From the NCBI RefSeq assembly GCF_001761485.1, contig NC_090774.1:3038001-3102000 (forward strand): a stretch of DNA of 64,000 nucleotides, given 5' to 3'. The DNA comes from Yarrowia lipolytica (Eukaryota; Ascomycota; Dipodascomycetes; Dipodascales). Below the pieces are notes generated by a model, which did not search any database, was not told the origin of the DNA, and saw only the letters and a list, made by a program, of their open reading frames with translations. Position numbers and translations under genes: made by a program. Shown here in pieces: positions 1 through 10,302 of this stretch (position 1 is the stretch's first letter; the number at the start of each line of letters is the position of its first letter).

Positions 1-606
1 GGCTGGAGGCTCATCTTTGTACATAACTTATTGCATTATCATGTCGGAACTACTGTACGACAACTCAACTCAAGGAGAGTATTCATTACGCAGCGTTTGC
101 AGACTTGTTCTGTACATACAAATGCGTCTGATTCGCTATAATGTACTTTCTATATCCAAGAAATCTATTGTTTAAGGAATGTTTCAATCTGTAAACCCAC
201 TCAGTTGTAGTTGAGTGCCTTGGAGGTTGACAGATCTTCCTGTTTTCTTGAACTGGAAATGATGGTTAACATACCAAACTTATAGAGTGTATGCAAATAT
301 ATAACCGACATTCTTCTTACTGCACTGACATATTTGTATTTATTAATCTCTCTCTCACACACACTCTCTCTACAAGTACACGTCTAGTGGATGGCATTGT
401 ATTCATAGCCACCCAATAACAGCACATGTAGCCTTCTTATAGGGTCTTCCTTTCTGCTCGTCTTTCATACTGACTAACGAAGCTACTAATACACTATAGT
501 CCACGATAACTAGTGGTTCACTTCATCTTACAGTCTCATATTTCATAACATTGAACCGTCTTTTGAAATCTTTTCATCTATATATATGTTTATGTTACAA
601 GTACAT
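1..606. other. Intergenic, no gene seen
   Basis: This stretch lies 3' of the NMN adenylyltransferase gene and runs to the window edge. It is AT-rich and has no convincing coding frame. A pyrimidine/CA-rich simple stretch (alternating CT and CA units) lies near 347-373. Nothing else was recognised. Confidence 0.6.
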
Positions 607-2019
607 CTATTCCCGGTCGTACAGAACCTGCTTGACAGGCTCAGTTTCACCGACGTAGAGCCGGTGTTCCTGGATGTATCGGATGACCGAATTTGGTATC
701 AGATACTGCACGCTCATTCCCCGTCTAATAAACAGCCGCACCTTTGTAGAGGAAATATCGTTGTAAATGAGCTGTTTGATGACCAGCACGTTGCGTCTGT
801 GCTCGTACATAATGTCATGTGACAGCAGGAACGACCGCACGTCTGCGCCTGTTCGCTCCACAATCAGACACCCGTATCGGCCCAGAATGTGATGCAAGTC
901 CCGCTCCTCCCACACGTTGGGCTCCCCCATACTTTCAATCAGGTCTCCTCCTGCGAGCAGCATGATTTTGACACCCTTTCGCTTTCCACTGACCGTCTTG
1001 ATACCGCCTCTCTTGATGTTGATTTCCTCGTTAAAGTGGTCCAACACCGTAGCAGTTCGCTGGTATGTGGGCTGCAGCGACTCCCATGCATCTACCATGA
1101 GCCACGACGATGTCCGTTCACAGGCCAGTTCACACATTCGAACTCGGTGATGTGCAGGAGCCAGACCGGGTTTGTTGTAGTTGTCCGAGACGGGCGAGTA
1201 GTAGCCTCCAATGACCTCAAACCGGGTCTGTTCTCGAATGGAGTCCATGGCCATCTCGAACATTCGCAGATGCAGGTATGTGATGGGCGAGAAGGAGCCA
1301 CAGGCCACAATGACCAGAGGACTCTTGGTCTCCTCGATCATTACCTCTGACAGTCGGTGGGTGGGAAACTTGTAGTGATCCAGGTCTCGTGCTTGCCGCG
1401 ACACGCCGATGGGCACCTCTTCGAGATCTGCGCTCTGAATGATAGGCCGCAGTCCACTGTTGTCGAGCAGATATGGCGGGGTTCGGGACGACGAATCTGC
1501 CGTGCCGGTCTCCGTGTGCACCTGTGGTTCTTTGGGCGACTTGGGCGATGTGGGGGCCATGGCCTCTTCGACTGTGGTGGGTGGTAGGGCCTGGTCTCCC
1601 AGAGAGAACTTGGAGAAGTTCGTCTGAATCTCGTTGGGCGACACCTCGAGGTCGACCTCGTCGATCTTCTCGCATCGGTCGGGGCTGGAGTCGCTCATAT
1701 TCAGCTCGCTGTGGATTCGCGGAATGTTGACTGGGGCCGGGTGGTAGTTTGAGTCTTTGGGGTTGTGTTTGCTATGGTGTTTGAGGGTCAGAGCAATCTG
1801 TTCGAGGCCCACCAGCGAATCGCGCGAGTTTGTTCGAGAGGGCAGAAGCCGCGGGCTGTCTTGCGGGAGATCGATTTCGTGCTGCGAGTCTTCCAGTACG
1901 TAGGGCTGGATGGGCGCAATGTTGGGGATGAGAGAGGCCTGTGCTGGTGCTGGAGATCGGTAAGCGGTGGGTCGCTTATCGCTGGGTCGGACGAAATTTG
2001 GCGCTAGTTTGGGGTCCAT
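607..2019 (-). CDS. NMA1: Nicotinamide/nicotinate mononucleotide adenylyltransferase
   Basis: 470 residues. The enzyme joins NMN or NaMN to the AMP moiety of ATP to make NAD or deamido-NAD, the shared last step of the salvage and de novo pathways. The nucleotidyltransferase signature GSFSPITYLH (residues 241-250) is the family's G-S-F-x-P-x-T-x-x-H ATP-binding motif, and ISSTKVR near the C terminus is the second family motif. Residues 1-230 are low in complexity and rich in Ser and Pro, longer than I recall for the budding yeast enzymes; this tail looks disordered and could carry regulation. The ATG at 2019 is the first in frame and begins MDPKLAP. Sequence shows the motifs; NMA1 versus NMA2 cannot be decided, so the symbol names the family. 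Confidence 0.93.
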   Translation of the reverse strand: MDPKLAPNFVRPSDKRPTAYRSPAPAQASLIPNIAPIQPYVLEDSQHEIDLPQDSPRLLPSRTNSRDSLVGLEQIALTLKHHSKHNPKDSNYHPAPVNIPRIHSELNMSDSSPDRCEKIDEVDLEVSPNEIQTNFSKFSLGDQALPPTTVEEAMAPTSPKSPKEPQVHTETGTADSSSRTPPYLLDNSGLRPIIQSADLEEVPIGVSRQARDLDHYKFPTHRLSEVMIEETKSPLVIVACGSFSPITYLHLRMFEMAMDSIREQTRFEVIGGYYSPVSDNYNKPGLAPAHHRVRMCELACERTSSWLMVDAWESLQPTYQRTATVLDHFNEEINIKRGGIKTVSGKRKGVKIMLLAGGDLIESMGEPNVWEERDLHHILGRYGCLIVERTGADVRSFLLSHDIMYEHRRNVLVIKQLIYNDISSTKVRLFIRRGMSVQYLIPNSVIRYIQEHRLYVGETEPVKQVLYDRE

Positions 2020-3060
2020 CAGGTTATGAGGATGGGGATTTGGTGGGTGTGAAATCCGGCTTTTCTAAAAACCGATTTCCAAAAACGCAGGTGCAGTTTC
2101 TCTTCTGTATGTCGTACTTGTAGGCTCCTCTGGTGATAAAGATACAGTACAACAGTAGCTTTACAGTAAGAGATGTACAGGGCTTCTGGTAACGTGACTC
2201 ACAGCAAGAAGTTAATGTATCGGTGTTGGGTGGTGGGTGTGTACAGACTTTGTGTTGGCTGAAGCTGGGGGAGTGATTGTCTGTGTTTGTGACGTGTCTG
2301 TGTCGAAAAAATCGAATATAAATTGGCCGTTCTTTCCTGCTCCTCCCGTACTTATATAAACCGCGTCTTTTTTCCTCTTTTACCAGCCGCAAACCCTTGG
2401 CCCTTGGCCCGAATAAAGAGCGCACGTCGCTCGAAAATCCTTTCCCGCGGAGTGGGGTATCGTACCTTTGACAAACTAGGTTTCTGGTACACGGCTCAAA
2501 GGAGCGGCTGCGATATCGGAGAGCGACAGTGTGGGTGATTGGGAGGAGCTGTAGACTCGAGAGACAGCCATATGACATGTCGGTGGCCACCTGTCAGATC
2601 TCTGTCTTTGTGGACCTTCCAGACTACGTCTGGCAGGTCATTAGAGCGCCTTTTCACATCCTCGGCTAGCTCGCTCTACAGATGATGCGGCGTCTAAATC
2701 TCAACAGCTGGACATGAAAGTAAGCGTGGGAGGAAGCTGCTGAAAATGGGCGCTCCCAAAGTGTACTAAAATTGCTGTCATGGATCTGAGGGGGTTGTCC
2801 TGGCAACAACCGGGTGATTTGTCACATATTGAGCCAACAAAATGGCTAGAAAACAGCCATATTGCTCCATTTATGGCCCTGGTAAATTTTTCAAGTTTCT
2901 GTTATGATTACATTTTTTAGGTTGATAGACGCAGGCGCAGGCGGGTTGTTACAGTCTGATACATCGGTAAGCATTGGCGTCACACGAACACGTCACGTGA
3001 ACTTGTTGGGCTTGGAGTTAAGACGGGTGGTGTACATAGGGGTTCCAAATTAACGGCCTA

Positions 3061-3074
3061 ATTGGTGCACCAAT
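3061..3074. repeat. 14-bp perfect palindrome
   Basis: ATTGGTGCACCAAT is its own reverse complement and carries a CCAAT box on each strand. It lies about 1 kb upstream of the NMA1-type gene and 2 kb upstream of the F-box-like gene. Confidence 0.8.
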
Positions 3075-4210
3075 ACGCACGAAAGATACGAGCCGTTCGA
3101 GCACCTATCCACATCGGTCTACACTAATATTGCGTATTTGCAAGTGTATGGAGATTGATTTTACTGTATTACAACTAAGGCTGTTGTGGTGCCTGAGGGA
3201 GTACGGAGACTAATGGTAGCTAATTAGTGCCACTTTTGCCACTTCTACAACTGTACAGTTTTATTGATAGCTTCAGGAGCCGTAAAACGGTGGTAAAGTG
3301 GTTCAGCCCGAATCCACTAAGCCGACATCTCGGCTATCGTTCTCCACATTCTATTATAGGGACACAAGGAATGTCTCATCTTCCCCTCAGTCTCAACAGC
3401 TGCAACCTCAGCAAGACCTGAGATTGTACTCTACCTGAAACTCTGTCAACGGTGTGTATTGGAATGTTCACGCTGGTAAACAATTCAGTTGCTGCTCAAA
3501 CAGCCCCGTGGATCACATTCAGAGCCTCACGTCGAGCTACAAGAACAGTGCGCACGCACCCTACGTGCTTCCGAAGAATGCGGCGCGCGAATACAACCCA
3601 CTTACCCAGCACATACTTGCAACTTGATGTGAAGAGCTGCATGGGAGAAAGAAAGCCACGGAATGACGAAATGAAGAGAAAATGGAAAAAGAAAAGTGAA
3701 TGGATAAAGATTTGTACAGGTTAGATTTGCTAAGTAAGCGATGAAAAGGGTATAAGTATCGTAGGTGGGTCTTAGCCATACGACGGACACTTCCAATATT
3801 AGTAATCATGCCATGGTGGGATACGCAGAGAAGCAGGAAGTGGACATGAGTGGGCAAGTTTGCACTTTTGGTTCACACTCTACTCAACTGGGAAAGCTAC
3901 TTGCACTATACTGCTGCTGTAGCGGCCAGTCGTGTCAATAGATCGCTTCTGACGATTATTTAGCTACAAGTGCATACAGTACAAGTACAGTACCTGGCTT
4001 GATGGTCTCATGAGACAGTCGAGTTGTGTAGCTAGTGGGTAAGCGGCTGAAAACATTTTGTCATGAATGGTCCTTGAACACATCAGTCACTGTGCTCATT
4101 TGTCTGCTCAAAGGTGACTTGTACAATCCAGTACAGTAGTACCGGTGCGAGTACCGTGTGTAAGGAGCTAAAGCGTTCTGTGAGCGTTGGTCATAGTCGT
4201 GGTTGTCTGT

Positions 4211-4252
4211 AAGAAAGACTTACTGATCCTGGCAGGGATCAGTGGTCTTCTT
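4211..4252. repeat. Strong bulged hairpin
   Basis: AAGAAAGAC, TT, ACTGATCC, loop tggcag, GGATCAGT, G, GTCTTCTT: 8 inner pairs and 8 outer pairs with small bulges. No coding frame uses it. Confidence 0.75.
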
Positions 4253-5105
4253 ATATCACAGTTGGTTCTTTGATCGTTTCCTTGGTGTTGGTCAACCCCT
4301 GGACCCCTCACCAGATCTTGGTCCCCGGTGTGGTAAACTGCCTTGCATATGTTGGGTTTCTTGCCTCTTTTGGAACTTAACGTTGGTTTGTGAACTCTCG
4401 GGGCGGCTGAAACCTCGGCCACTCTCCACTCATCAACAATTTCACATACTATTTCACTCTCTCTTCAAAGTTCTTCCTGCATGCATGTATTCACATGCAT
4501 GACTGTCGTTGATTACGTCATTCCCTCCTTTCACCATGTACATACTTGTAGGTGACAGGGTGGTTATCTGCGTAGTGAGGTGACCCGAACGTGAATTGAC
4601 GTCCACATATATGAATATATTCAACGTTTCCCGTTGATTAGTAGGTCTCCACTCCACGTTCTAGTAAGCCAATACTGCTACTATCAGACTGTATCGTATA
4701 ACTCCGCAGTATGTACTCATACAACTGTTGCCTGCATCACTCCAGACACGCGTGCAATGACATCAGACGATTAAAAACACGAGCAATTTGATAGCACACA
4801 AGGCAGACATCGGTCACGAATTCGACGCAAATTCAAGCCCAAACAAAAATTCAGACAAACCAAATATTTTCTCTCGAAGAAAAAAAAACCACTCATACAT
4901 TTACAAGTTCGGGTACACTTGGGCCACCACGTCAATGCATGCCACAGGTCTGATTGGCGAACAAGGTTATCTTTTTGGTAAGAGCTGACGAGGTTCAAAT
5001 AACCATACAGGTTCCTACAATACCAGTGTTGGTGGTTTTTTCTACCACATCAGATCAACGGCTCAACCAGTTGCAGAAACACGATCAGCCCCAAACACCC
5101 CAAAG

Positions 5106-6278
5106 ATGTTTCTCCCTAGAGAACTCTGGCTACAGATCCATCCCCTTCTAGATGGACCATCGTTCCAGGCTCTTGCCCAGACGTGCAAATGGCAATGGCA
5201 ACAATACAAACAAGTCGAGGAAGACTTCTTCAGGGTGATGAATATGATCCCGGCTGTCCACACGTTGGCCAACCCTCCTAAATCATACGACCCGGACTTT
5301 TGGCGCGGTTGGTTTGGCAGTTACTTCATGAAAATTCTGGAGCCCAGTGGAGATGCGGTACCCTTCACTATCCACTTTGATGCACCCTCCAAAGACGATA
5401 TTGCTTCATTGTCTTCCCAGCTAAACAAAAAGGTACATTTCAACTTCCAGAATCGCCCGAAACTACGTTACATTGTCGACTTTGAGCACTGGAACGTGTC
5501 TGCGGTGGAGCTCGGAGATCACGTGCGAAACACCAACAGAAACAGCGAACATCGACTCGTACTGGACCACATATCCAACCAACTGGACGAAGTATGCATC
5601 GAAAACGATGGGCAAGGCCTGAAGGTTGTCTGGAAGAAACCCAACCCCAAAGACAACCTCAGTATCGAAACGCCCGTTGTGCCACCTCTTTTGGATGGTA
5701 TTTTTACCTGCTGGTTATCAGATAGACCCAAGTCTGTCCATGACATCTTCTTCTATGCCCAGAGTGACTTTTTTGACAACACTCTTGTCTACTACGTCGA
5801 CTGGAGGACTTTATCGCTTATCCCTGTGTCCAAACAGTGCTACCCATTCGACTCGCACCCTATGGCGATGAAAAATAGCCTCTATTCAGGAATCTGCAAT
5901 GGCAATTTTCTCTATTTTACCCAGGATACCATTTACATTCGAAATATCCTTTCCGATAGCCTCATGTTGCTGAGTTGTCGAGAACCCCAGCTTATCCACT
6001 ACGATAACAGATACTTTATCTACATTGATGACAATGGCGAGTATGTTGTTGACGTACTACGGGGTAAGGTGAACACTCTTACTCCGCGAAACATTCTCAA
6101 AGCTATCCCTTCCATTCATATGGTCTCTATCACTGAAGAGAAGGGAGTGGAATGCTGGATACCCGGATGGGCTAGTCTCGGACAACTTAAGGCTGGAGAG
6201 AGCAAGGCCATGACTGCGGGTTTTGCCTATGGATGCATTGAGAATGGAGAAGTGATTTTTCGTCGTGACATGACGTGA
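5106..6278 (+). CDS. F-box-like protein of unknown target
   Basis: 390 residues. The N terminus (about residues 2-45: LPRELWLQIHPLL, then a Cys and Trp-rich helix) resembles the first helices of an F-box, the Skp1-binding part of SCF ubiquitin ligases. The remaining 340 residues have no repeat or motif that I recognise; they are mixed in charge, rich in aromatic residues, and have no signal peptide or membrane segment. The start is the ATG at 5106, preceded by a CA-rich leader (ccccaaacaccccaaag) as is common here. Yeasts of this clade often have expanded families of F-box-like proteins, but membership is inferred from the N terminus only. A substrate-adaptor role is possible and unproven. 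Confidence 0.7.
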   Translation: MFLPRELWLQIHPLLDGPSFQALAQTCKWQWQQYKQVEEDFFRVMNMIPAVHTLANPPKSYDPDFWRGWFGSYFMKILEPSGDAVPFTIHFDAPSKDDIASLSSQLNKKVHFNFQNRPKLRYIVDFEHWNVSAVELGDHVRNTNRNSEHRLVLDHISNQLDEVCIENDGQGLKVVWKKPNPKDNLSIETPVVPPLLDGIFTCWLSDRPKSVHDIFFYAQSDFFDNTLVYYVDWRTLSLIPVSKQCYPFDSHPMAMKNSLYSGICNGNFLYFTQDTIYIRNILSDSLMLLSCREPQLIHYDNRYFIYIDDNGEYVVDVLRGKVNTLTPRNILKAIPSIHMVSITEEKGVECWIPGWASLGQLKAGESKAMTAGFAYGCIENGEVIFRRDMT

Positions 6279-6760
6279 CATGACCACTGGAACGGCGTAA
6301 ATAGTGCATATTGCTTCTACGACAGAACACAGGGCTGGAAGTGTCGAGAAAAACATGTAAAAAACTTCTCTAGCTATTGTAACGTATGTACATACTGTAG
6401 ATGAATGCTTCTCAAGACGACAAGCTATGACCTTAGAAATAACTTCGCCCAAGCAGCCATATCATTGCAAATGGAAATAAACCCCATAAAACAACTCATA
6501 TTCGACCATTCCTTCGATTGGTGTCATGATGCGAATCAGTTAGAGTAGAAAATAATTGAACACATCAGAGAGACACTTTTTTCAAAGACAAGACCCGTCA
6601 GAGCATACACATGCTGTCAGCAAGACTTGCAAATTTGTACCAACTACGCTACTCCACCTACGGTACTCCACCTACTCCTTTCAATCTATCGACACACTCT
6701 ATTAAATAATAATGCCTATACAATGCCAATGCCTGTTCCATGATGTCCATGTCAACGAGT
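6279..6760. other. Convergent intergenic gap
   Basis: The 482 bases lie between the 3' ends of the F-box-like gene (+) and the TPR/J-domain gene (-). AT-rich, with likely 3' untranslated sequence of both genes. No other feature seen. Confidence 0.5.
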
Positions 6761-8227
6761 TTAGAAAGGATAACCCTGGAAACCTCCCTGCTGGAAGCCT
6801 CCCTGCTGGAAGCCTCCACCTCCAAAGCCGCCTCCGCCGCCCTGCTGGCCAAACATTCGGAACAGGGTTTCAGGATCGATGCCGCCCATGCCGCCCATTC
6901 CTCCGTGCATGCCTCCGCCCATTCCTCCTCCTCCAAACATGTCGTTAGGGTCCTGGAGATCGACACCAGAGTCGTATCGCTGTCGCTTCTGCGGGTCCGA
7001 GAGCGTCTCATAAGCCTCTCCGACATCCTTGAACTTCTCTGCGGCTTCGTCGTTATCGGGGTTCTTATCAGGGTGGAACTGCAGAGCCTTCTTTCGGTAT
7101 GCCTTTTTGAGCTCCGTGTCGTTGGCGCTCTTCTCCACCCCTAAGATCTTGTAGTAATCCTTTCTCTTAGACATCTTAAGCTGCAGCTCAGCGTCCCGGA
7201 GCTCGGATCGCAACGAGTTGTCACTGGGATCGGCCTCCATGGCCTGTTTGAACTCGTTGACAGCATCCTCCCACTTTTCGAGCGAGCCCAGAGCTCGGGC
7301 CTTGGTCTTTCGGGCCTTGACAAACGACGGGTCGGCCTCCAGAGCCAGATCGCAGTCCTTGAGAGCGTCCTCGAAGTCACCGAGCTTAACGTTGGCAGTG
7401 GCTCGGTTGGAATAGATCTTGGCGTTGACCAGCTTATTTGTGGGATCCAGGGCCAGGGTCTCGGTGTACAGCTCCTTGGCTCGTGCGTACTGCCCGGACT
7501 TGAAGGCTGAGTTACCCTCCTCTCGCTTTCGGTCAATCTCCTTGATTTGCTTGAGCAGAGTTCGAGCCTTGGAGTTATCGGGATCGTTTCGAAGAGCCTG
7601 CTGCAGATGGGTGATAGCAGCAGCCATCTCACCGTTATAGTAGAGGATCTGAGCTCGCAGAGTCAGTGCCAGAGGGTCAGAAGAGTCCTCTCGCAGCAGA
7701 CCAACGACATTGGAAGAGGCCTGGTCAAGCTCGCCAGCACCAATCATGGCCTCGACTTTGAGAAGAGCCCATGCTCGGGGAGGCTTGGCAAACCGGCCCA
7801 GAAGAGCCTCGGCCTGGGAAATGGAATGCTTGGCCAACGAGGGATTGCCTCCTGCAATCATGTTTTTAGCCTGCTGAATCAACGAGTACATCTGGGCGGC
7901 GTTGTGGGTGTCCAGGTTCTCCACGGGAGGGTGGATGGACGAAAAAGTGTTGAGGGCGTCCTCACAGTGGCCCAGAGATGTCTGGATCTTGCCGATACGC
8001 AACAGAGTCTTCTCGGCATGGGGTGCCAGAAGGTTGGCTCTTTGTGCGTCCATCAAAGCGTCCTCGTACTTGCCCAGTTGAAAGTAGGCCATTGATCTGT
8101 TGTTGAGGTACGTAGCGTTGGTGGGCTCTTCATCGACCGCCTGGGTGTAGAGATGGACGGCCTCCGAGTACTGGCCCGCCTTGTAGGCCACGTTTCCCTG
8201 CTCCTTGTATTCTAGTGCTGTAGTCAT
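6761..8227 (-). CDS. TPR and J-domain co-chaperone (DNAJC7 type)
   Basis: 488 residues. Tandem tetratricopeptide repeats fill residues 1 to about 345 (starting [15 protein letters not shown], with further Gly/Ala-containing TPR helices), followed by a J domain at about 356-425 with the catalytic HPD tripeptide ([10 protein letters not shown]) that stimulates Hsp70 ATPase. A Gly/Met/Phe-rich tail ([11 protein letters not shown] and GGFQQGG repeats) ends the protein. This order of TPR array then J domain matches DNAJC7/TPR2, which binds both Hsp70 and Hsp90 and passes clients between them. The start at 8227 begins directly with the first TPR helix. The protein should be cytosolic since there is no signal peptide. 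I recall no close equivalent with this exact architecture in S. cerevisiae. Confidence 0.92.
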   Translation of the reverse strand: MTTALEYKEQGNVAYKAGQYSEAVHLYTQAVDEEPTNATYLNNRSMAYFQLGKYEDALMDAQRANLLAPHAEKTLLRIGKIQTSLGHCEDALNTFSSIHPPVENLDTHNAAQMYSLIQQAKNMIAGGNPSLAKHSISQAEALLGRFAKPPRAWALLKVEAMIGAGELDQASSNVVGLLREDSSDPLALTLRAQILYYNGEMAAAITHLQQALRNDPDNSKARTLLKQIKEIDRKREEGNSAFKSGQYARAKELYTETLALDPTNKLVNAKIYSNRATANVKLGDFEDALKDCDLALEADPSFVKARKTKARALGSLEKWEDAVNEFKQAMEADPSDNSLRSELRDAELQLKMSKRKDYYKILGVEKSANDTELKKAYRKKALQFHPDKNPDNDEAAEKFKDVGEAYETLSDPQKRQRYDSGVDLQDPNDMFGGGGMGGGMHGGMGGMGGIDPETLFRMFGQQGGGGGFGGGGFQQGGFQQGGFQGYPF

Positions 8228-9542
8228 GGAGATGTGTGTGTGTTGTGAGATGGGTTTTCCTGTGGTGCCTTTGTTTTCGTAAGTCCACCTATTTCCACCT
8301 ATCGTAACCAGATCGGAGGAAGAAGAGTGGAAATTTCACTTTTTATGACCACCCCCAGAATTAACTTTGGACCAAAGAATCTTCCAGAAAGTTGTACTTG
8401 ATATGTACAGTACTCTTAGTGCACGTGACCGTGGAAAACGGGTATTACCAGTGTTTGGGTGCTTTTTCTGGAGCTGGTTTTGGAGTTACGTTCTTGTTCA
8501 TCGGGTCTAGACCGTTTTCGTTACATCTGCTGCCCTGTTTGTGCAACTACCGCTCACATTCCACTCTCTTCCAACGCCTCAGAATCTGGGGATGTCCCAA
8601 GACGGTAATTGGCTGAGAGATAGTTATTGTAGCGCACTTGAGTTGCTATATACGCAATAAGTTGTACTTGTAATTCAGATAGTGCGCAGCAACGACTTGA
8701 CCCATTCTTCAGCCACTCAAGCCCTCTTATCCCGATTTGTATTGTCACTACCGGCGCTTATACCATACCAAACCCCCCATCTCATAACGCTTATCGAAAC
8801 CTTCTCGAATATTCCATAGAGTTCGGTACGAGATGTAGAGGCAAGAAACGGGTTTTGTGGAGTAGAGGCAGTTAATGGACATGTCAAGTGCGAGGGAAAG
8901 TAGATTTGACCAATCAGAACCGTTCGTGTACGCTCTATACCCCTCCTGGCTCGCCTGTTCACGCGCGTCTTTTGACTTCGCGTATCGTATCATCGTCATC
9001 AGGGGTGACTCGAAATTGAGCTCATGCAAAAGTTTATTATACAGAATGGCTGGAGGATAGAAGCAGTATTGGCGTTGGAATACATGGAATCGAACAAAGA
9101 AACGAACAAAGTTGGTTGTATGTTTCATTATCCATCAGTGCTATATCCATTATTCACGTTAGAGCCTATATTTGTGATTATTTGATTTATACACAGCTCT
9201 TAACTAAAATACAGTTCCAATTAACTAAATAGTTGAAATAGCTGGAATTTTAATGATATAAACAAACATAATTACTTAGACTTTAGGAGACTTTGCATTG
9301 AAATACTCTGAATGTACTGTACCTACTGTAGCTAGTCTCCACAAGCAAACATCTTTATCAACAGCTACACACAACAAAATCAGACCTACATCCCCAAATT
9401 CACGTCAAAAATAATCTAGAGTATTCCGCACGTCAAGTAGACCTCTCTTTCCTCACACCATACAGTCCCACATTTTTTACGCTTGGTGTCAAATAAATAC
9501 ATTCGCTAACCCATTTTGGTTACCAGCTATCCAGCTCCAGCT
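8228..9542. other. 1.3-kb intergenic region
   Basis: The gap holds the promoter of the TPR/J-domain gene and the 3' flank of IES6. A 126-codon minus-strand open frame at 8748-9128 has no recognisable domain and I do not call it. The part at 9180-9300 is very AT-rich. Confidence 0.5.
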
Positions 9543-9929
9543 CTATCTCAAGATGATATTGGCTCCTCTCAGCTCAAGGTACTGTTGATCGACTCCGGGA
9601 GGAATGTCCCGCACAACCTGAGCCACCTCTTGGTTGTAGAACCGCAAGTTGGTACTGGGAGACCGATACTTGCCCTCGAGACCAGTGATGTCACAGTAGG
9701 CCTTGGAGGGGATCAACGACGGCGGCGCATCAATGTTGAAGTACGTGATGTCGTCGATTCCCAGATTCTTGTCTGCAAGGCGACGCTGTTCCTCTGCAAT
9801 GATGGCCTTTATGTTCTTATTGCGGTTTTTGGGCGCCTTCCAGCTGCTGTTCCGGAACTTTTTGGGCATACTGTTGGCGTTGGCCTCGGCTATAGTAGGT
9901 GGCGCTTGCGGGTTGGATGATTCCGTCAT
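9543..9929 (-). CDS. IES6: INO80 chromatin-remodelling complex subunit Ies6
   Basis: 128 residues from the ATG at 9929 (MTESSNPQ). The C-terminal half (about residues 68-120) is a YL1-C domain: ITYFNIDAPPSLIP, then KAYCDITGLEGKY and LRFYNQEV, the pattern shared by Ies6/INO80C and Vps72/Swc2. The short length and basic linker (KFRNSSWKAPKNRNKN) fit Ies6 rather than the much longer Vps72. Ies6 partners with Arp5 in the INO80 nucleosome remodeller. The reading frame stays open 46 codons further upstream to an ATG at 10067, but that extension is not conserved-looking and I prefer the shorter form. Confidence 0.88.
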   Translation of the reverse strand: MTESSNPQAPPTIAEANANSMPKKFRNSSWKAPKNRNKNIKAIIAEEQRRLADKNLGIDDITYFNIDAPPSLIPSKAYCDITGLEGKYRSPSTNLRFYNQEVAQVVRDIPPGVDQQYLELRGANIILR

Positions 9930-10302
9930 GTGTGATGGAGAAGTGTGGCGGAGTGTGATGCAATTGGTGATGTTGTAGCTACTGGTGCAGGTCACAATAT
10001 TGGAGTATGCATATTCGAACCAAAAAGGTAATTCTGTTGGAGAAACGTATTTATTACTTTCGTGCAAGTACCGGGTGCGAGTACACGAGTACTATCATTA
10101 TAAAAACATCTTGCAACGGGTATGATATTTATTAATTGAGTTATATTATTTTGATGTTTACGTGGGAATCTCTCAATTTGATTTGATTTGATTTGATTTC
10201 TAATAGATAATATCGGTAAAAACTTGACACGATTCGTATACTAATTACCTTACAAATCTCAAGACTACTTCATATTCTATCAAAATCTATCATCTAAACA
10301 AT
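9930..10302. other. Intergenic gap with pentanucleotide repeat
   Basis: Lies between IES6 and the 3' end of guanine deaminase, both on the minus strand. It contains a short (ATTTG)n repeat, listed separately, and is otherwise AT-rich; no gene seen. Confidence 0.5.
10176..10199. repeat. (ATTTG)n microsatellite
   Basis: Four perfect ATTTG units followed by a fifth that is ATTTC. It lies about 100 bases beyond the 3' end of the guanine deaminase gene. Confidence 0.9.

Larger units (their letters stand above)
2020..5105. other. 3.1-kb intergenic region
   Basis: The gap separates the divergent NMA1-type and F-box-like genes. Open frames inside it (for example on the minus strand at 2024-2590) have no recognisable domain. 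It holds a 14-bp perfect palindrome at 3061-3074 and a strong bulged hairpin at 4211-4252, followed by a GC-balanced stretch to about 4440 that could be a non-coding RNA; both are discussed as findings. TACTTGTA/TACAAGTA motifs are scattered at 3960-4150 and 4540-4550. Confidence 0.5.

Noticed and set aside
2024-2590. 188-codon minus-strand open frame directly upstream of the NMA1-type gene
   Set aside because: No recognisable domain, skewed composition (many Ser, Thr, Cys, Arg), and it overlaps the probable promoter and leader of the next gene.
8748-9128. 126-codon minus-strand open frame
   Set aside because: No domain or homology that I can recognise, no promoter signal, and codon use unlike neighbouring genes.
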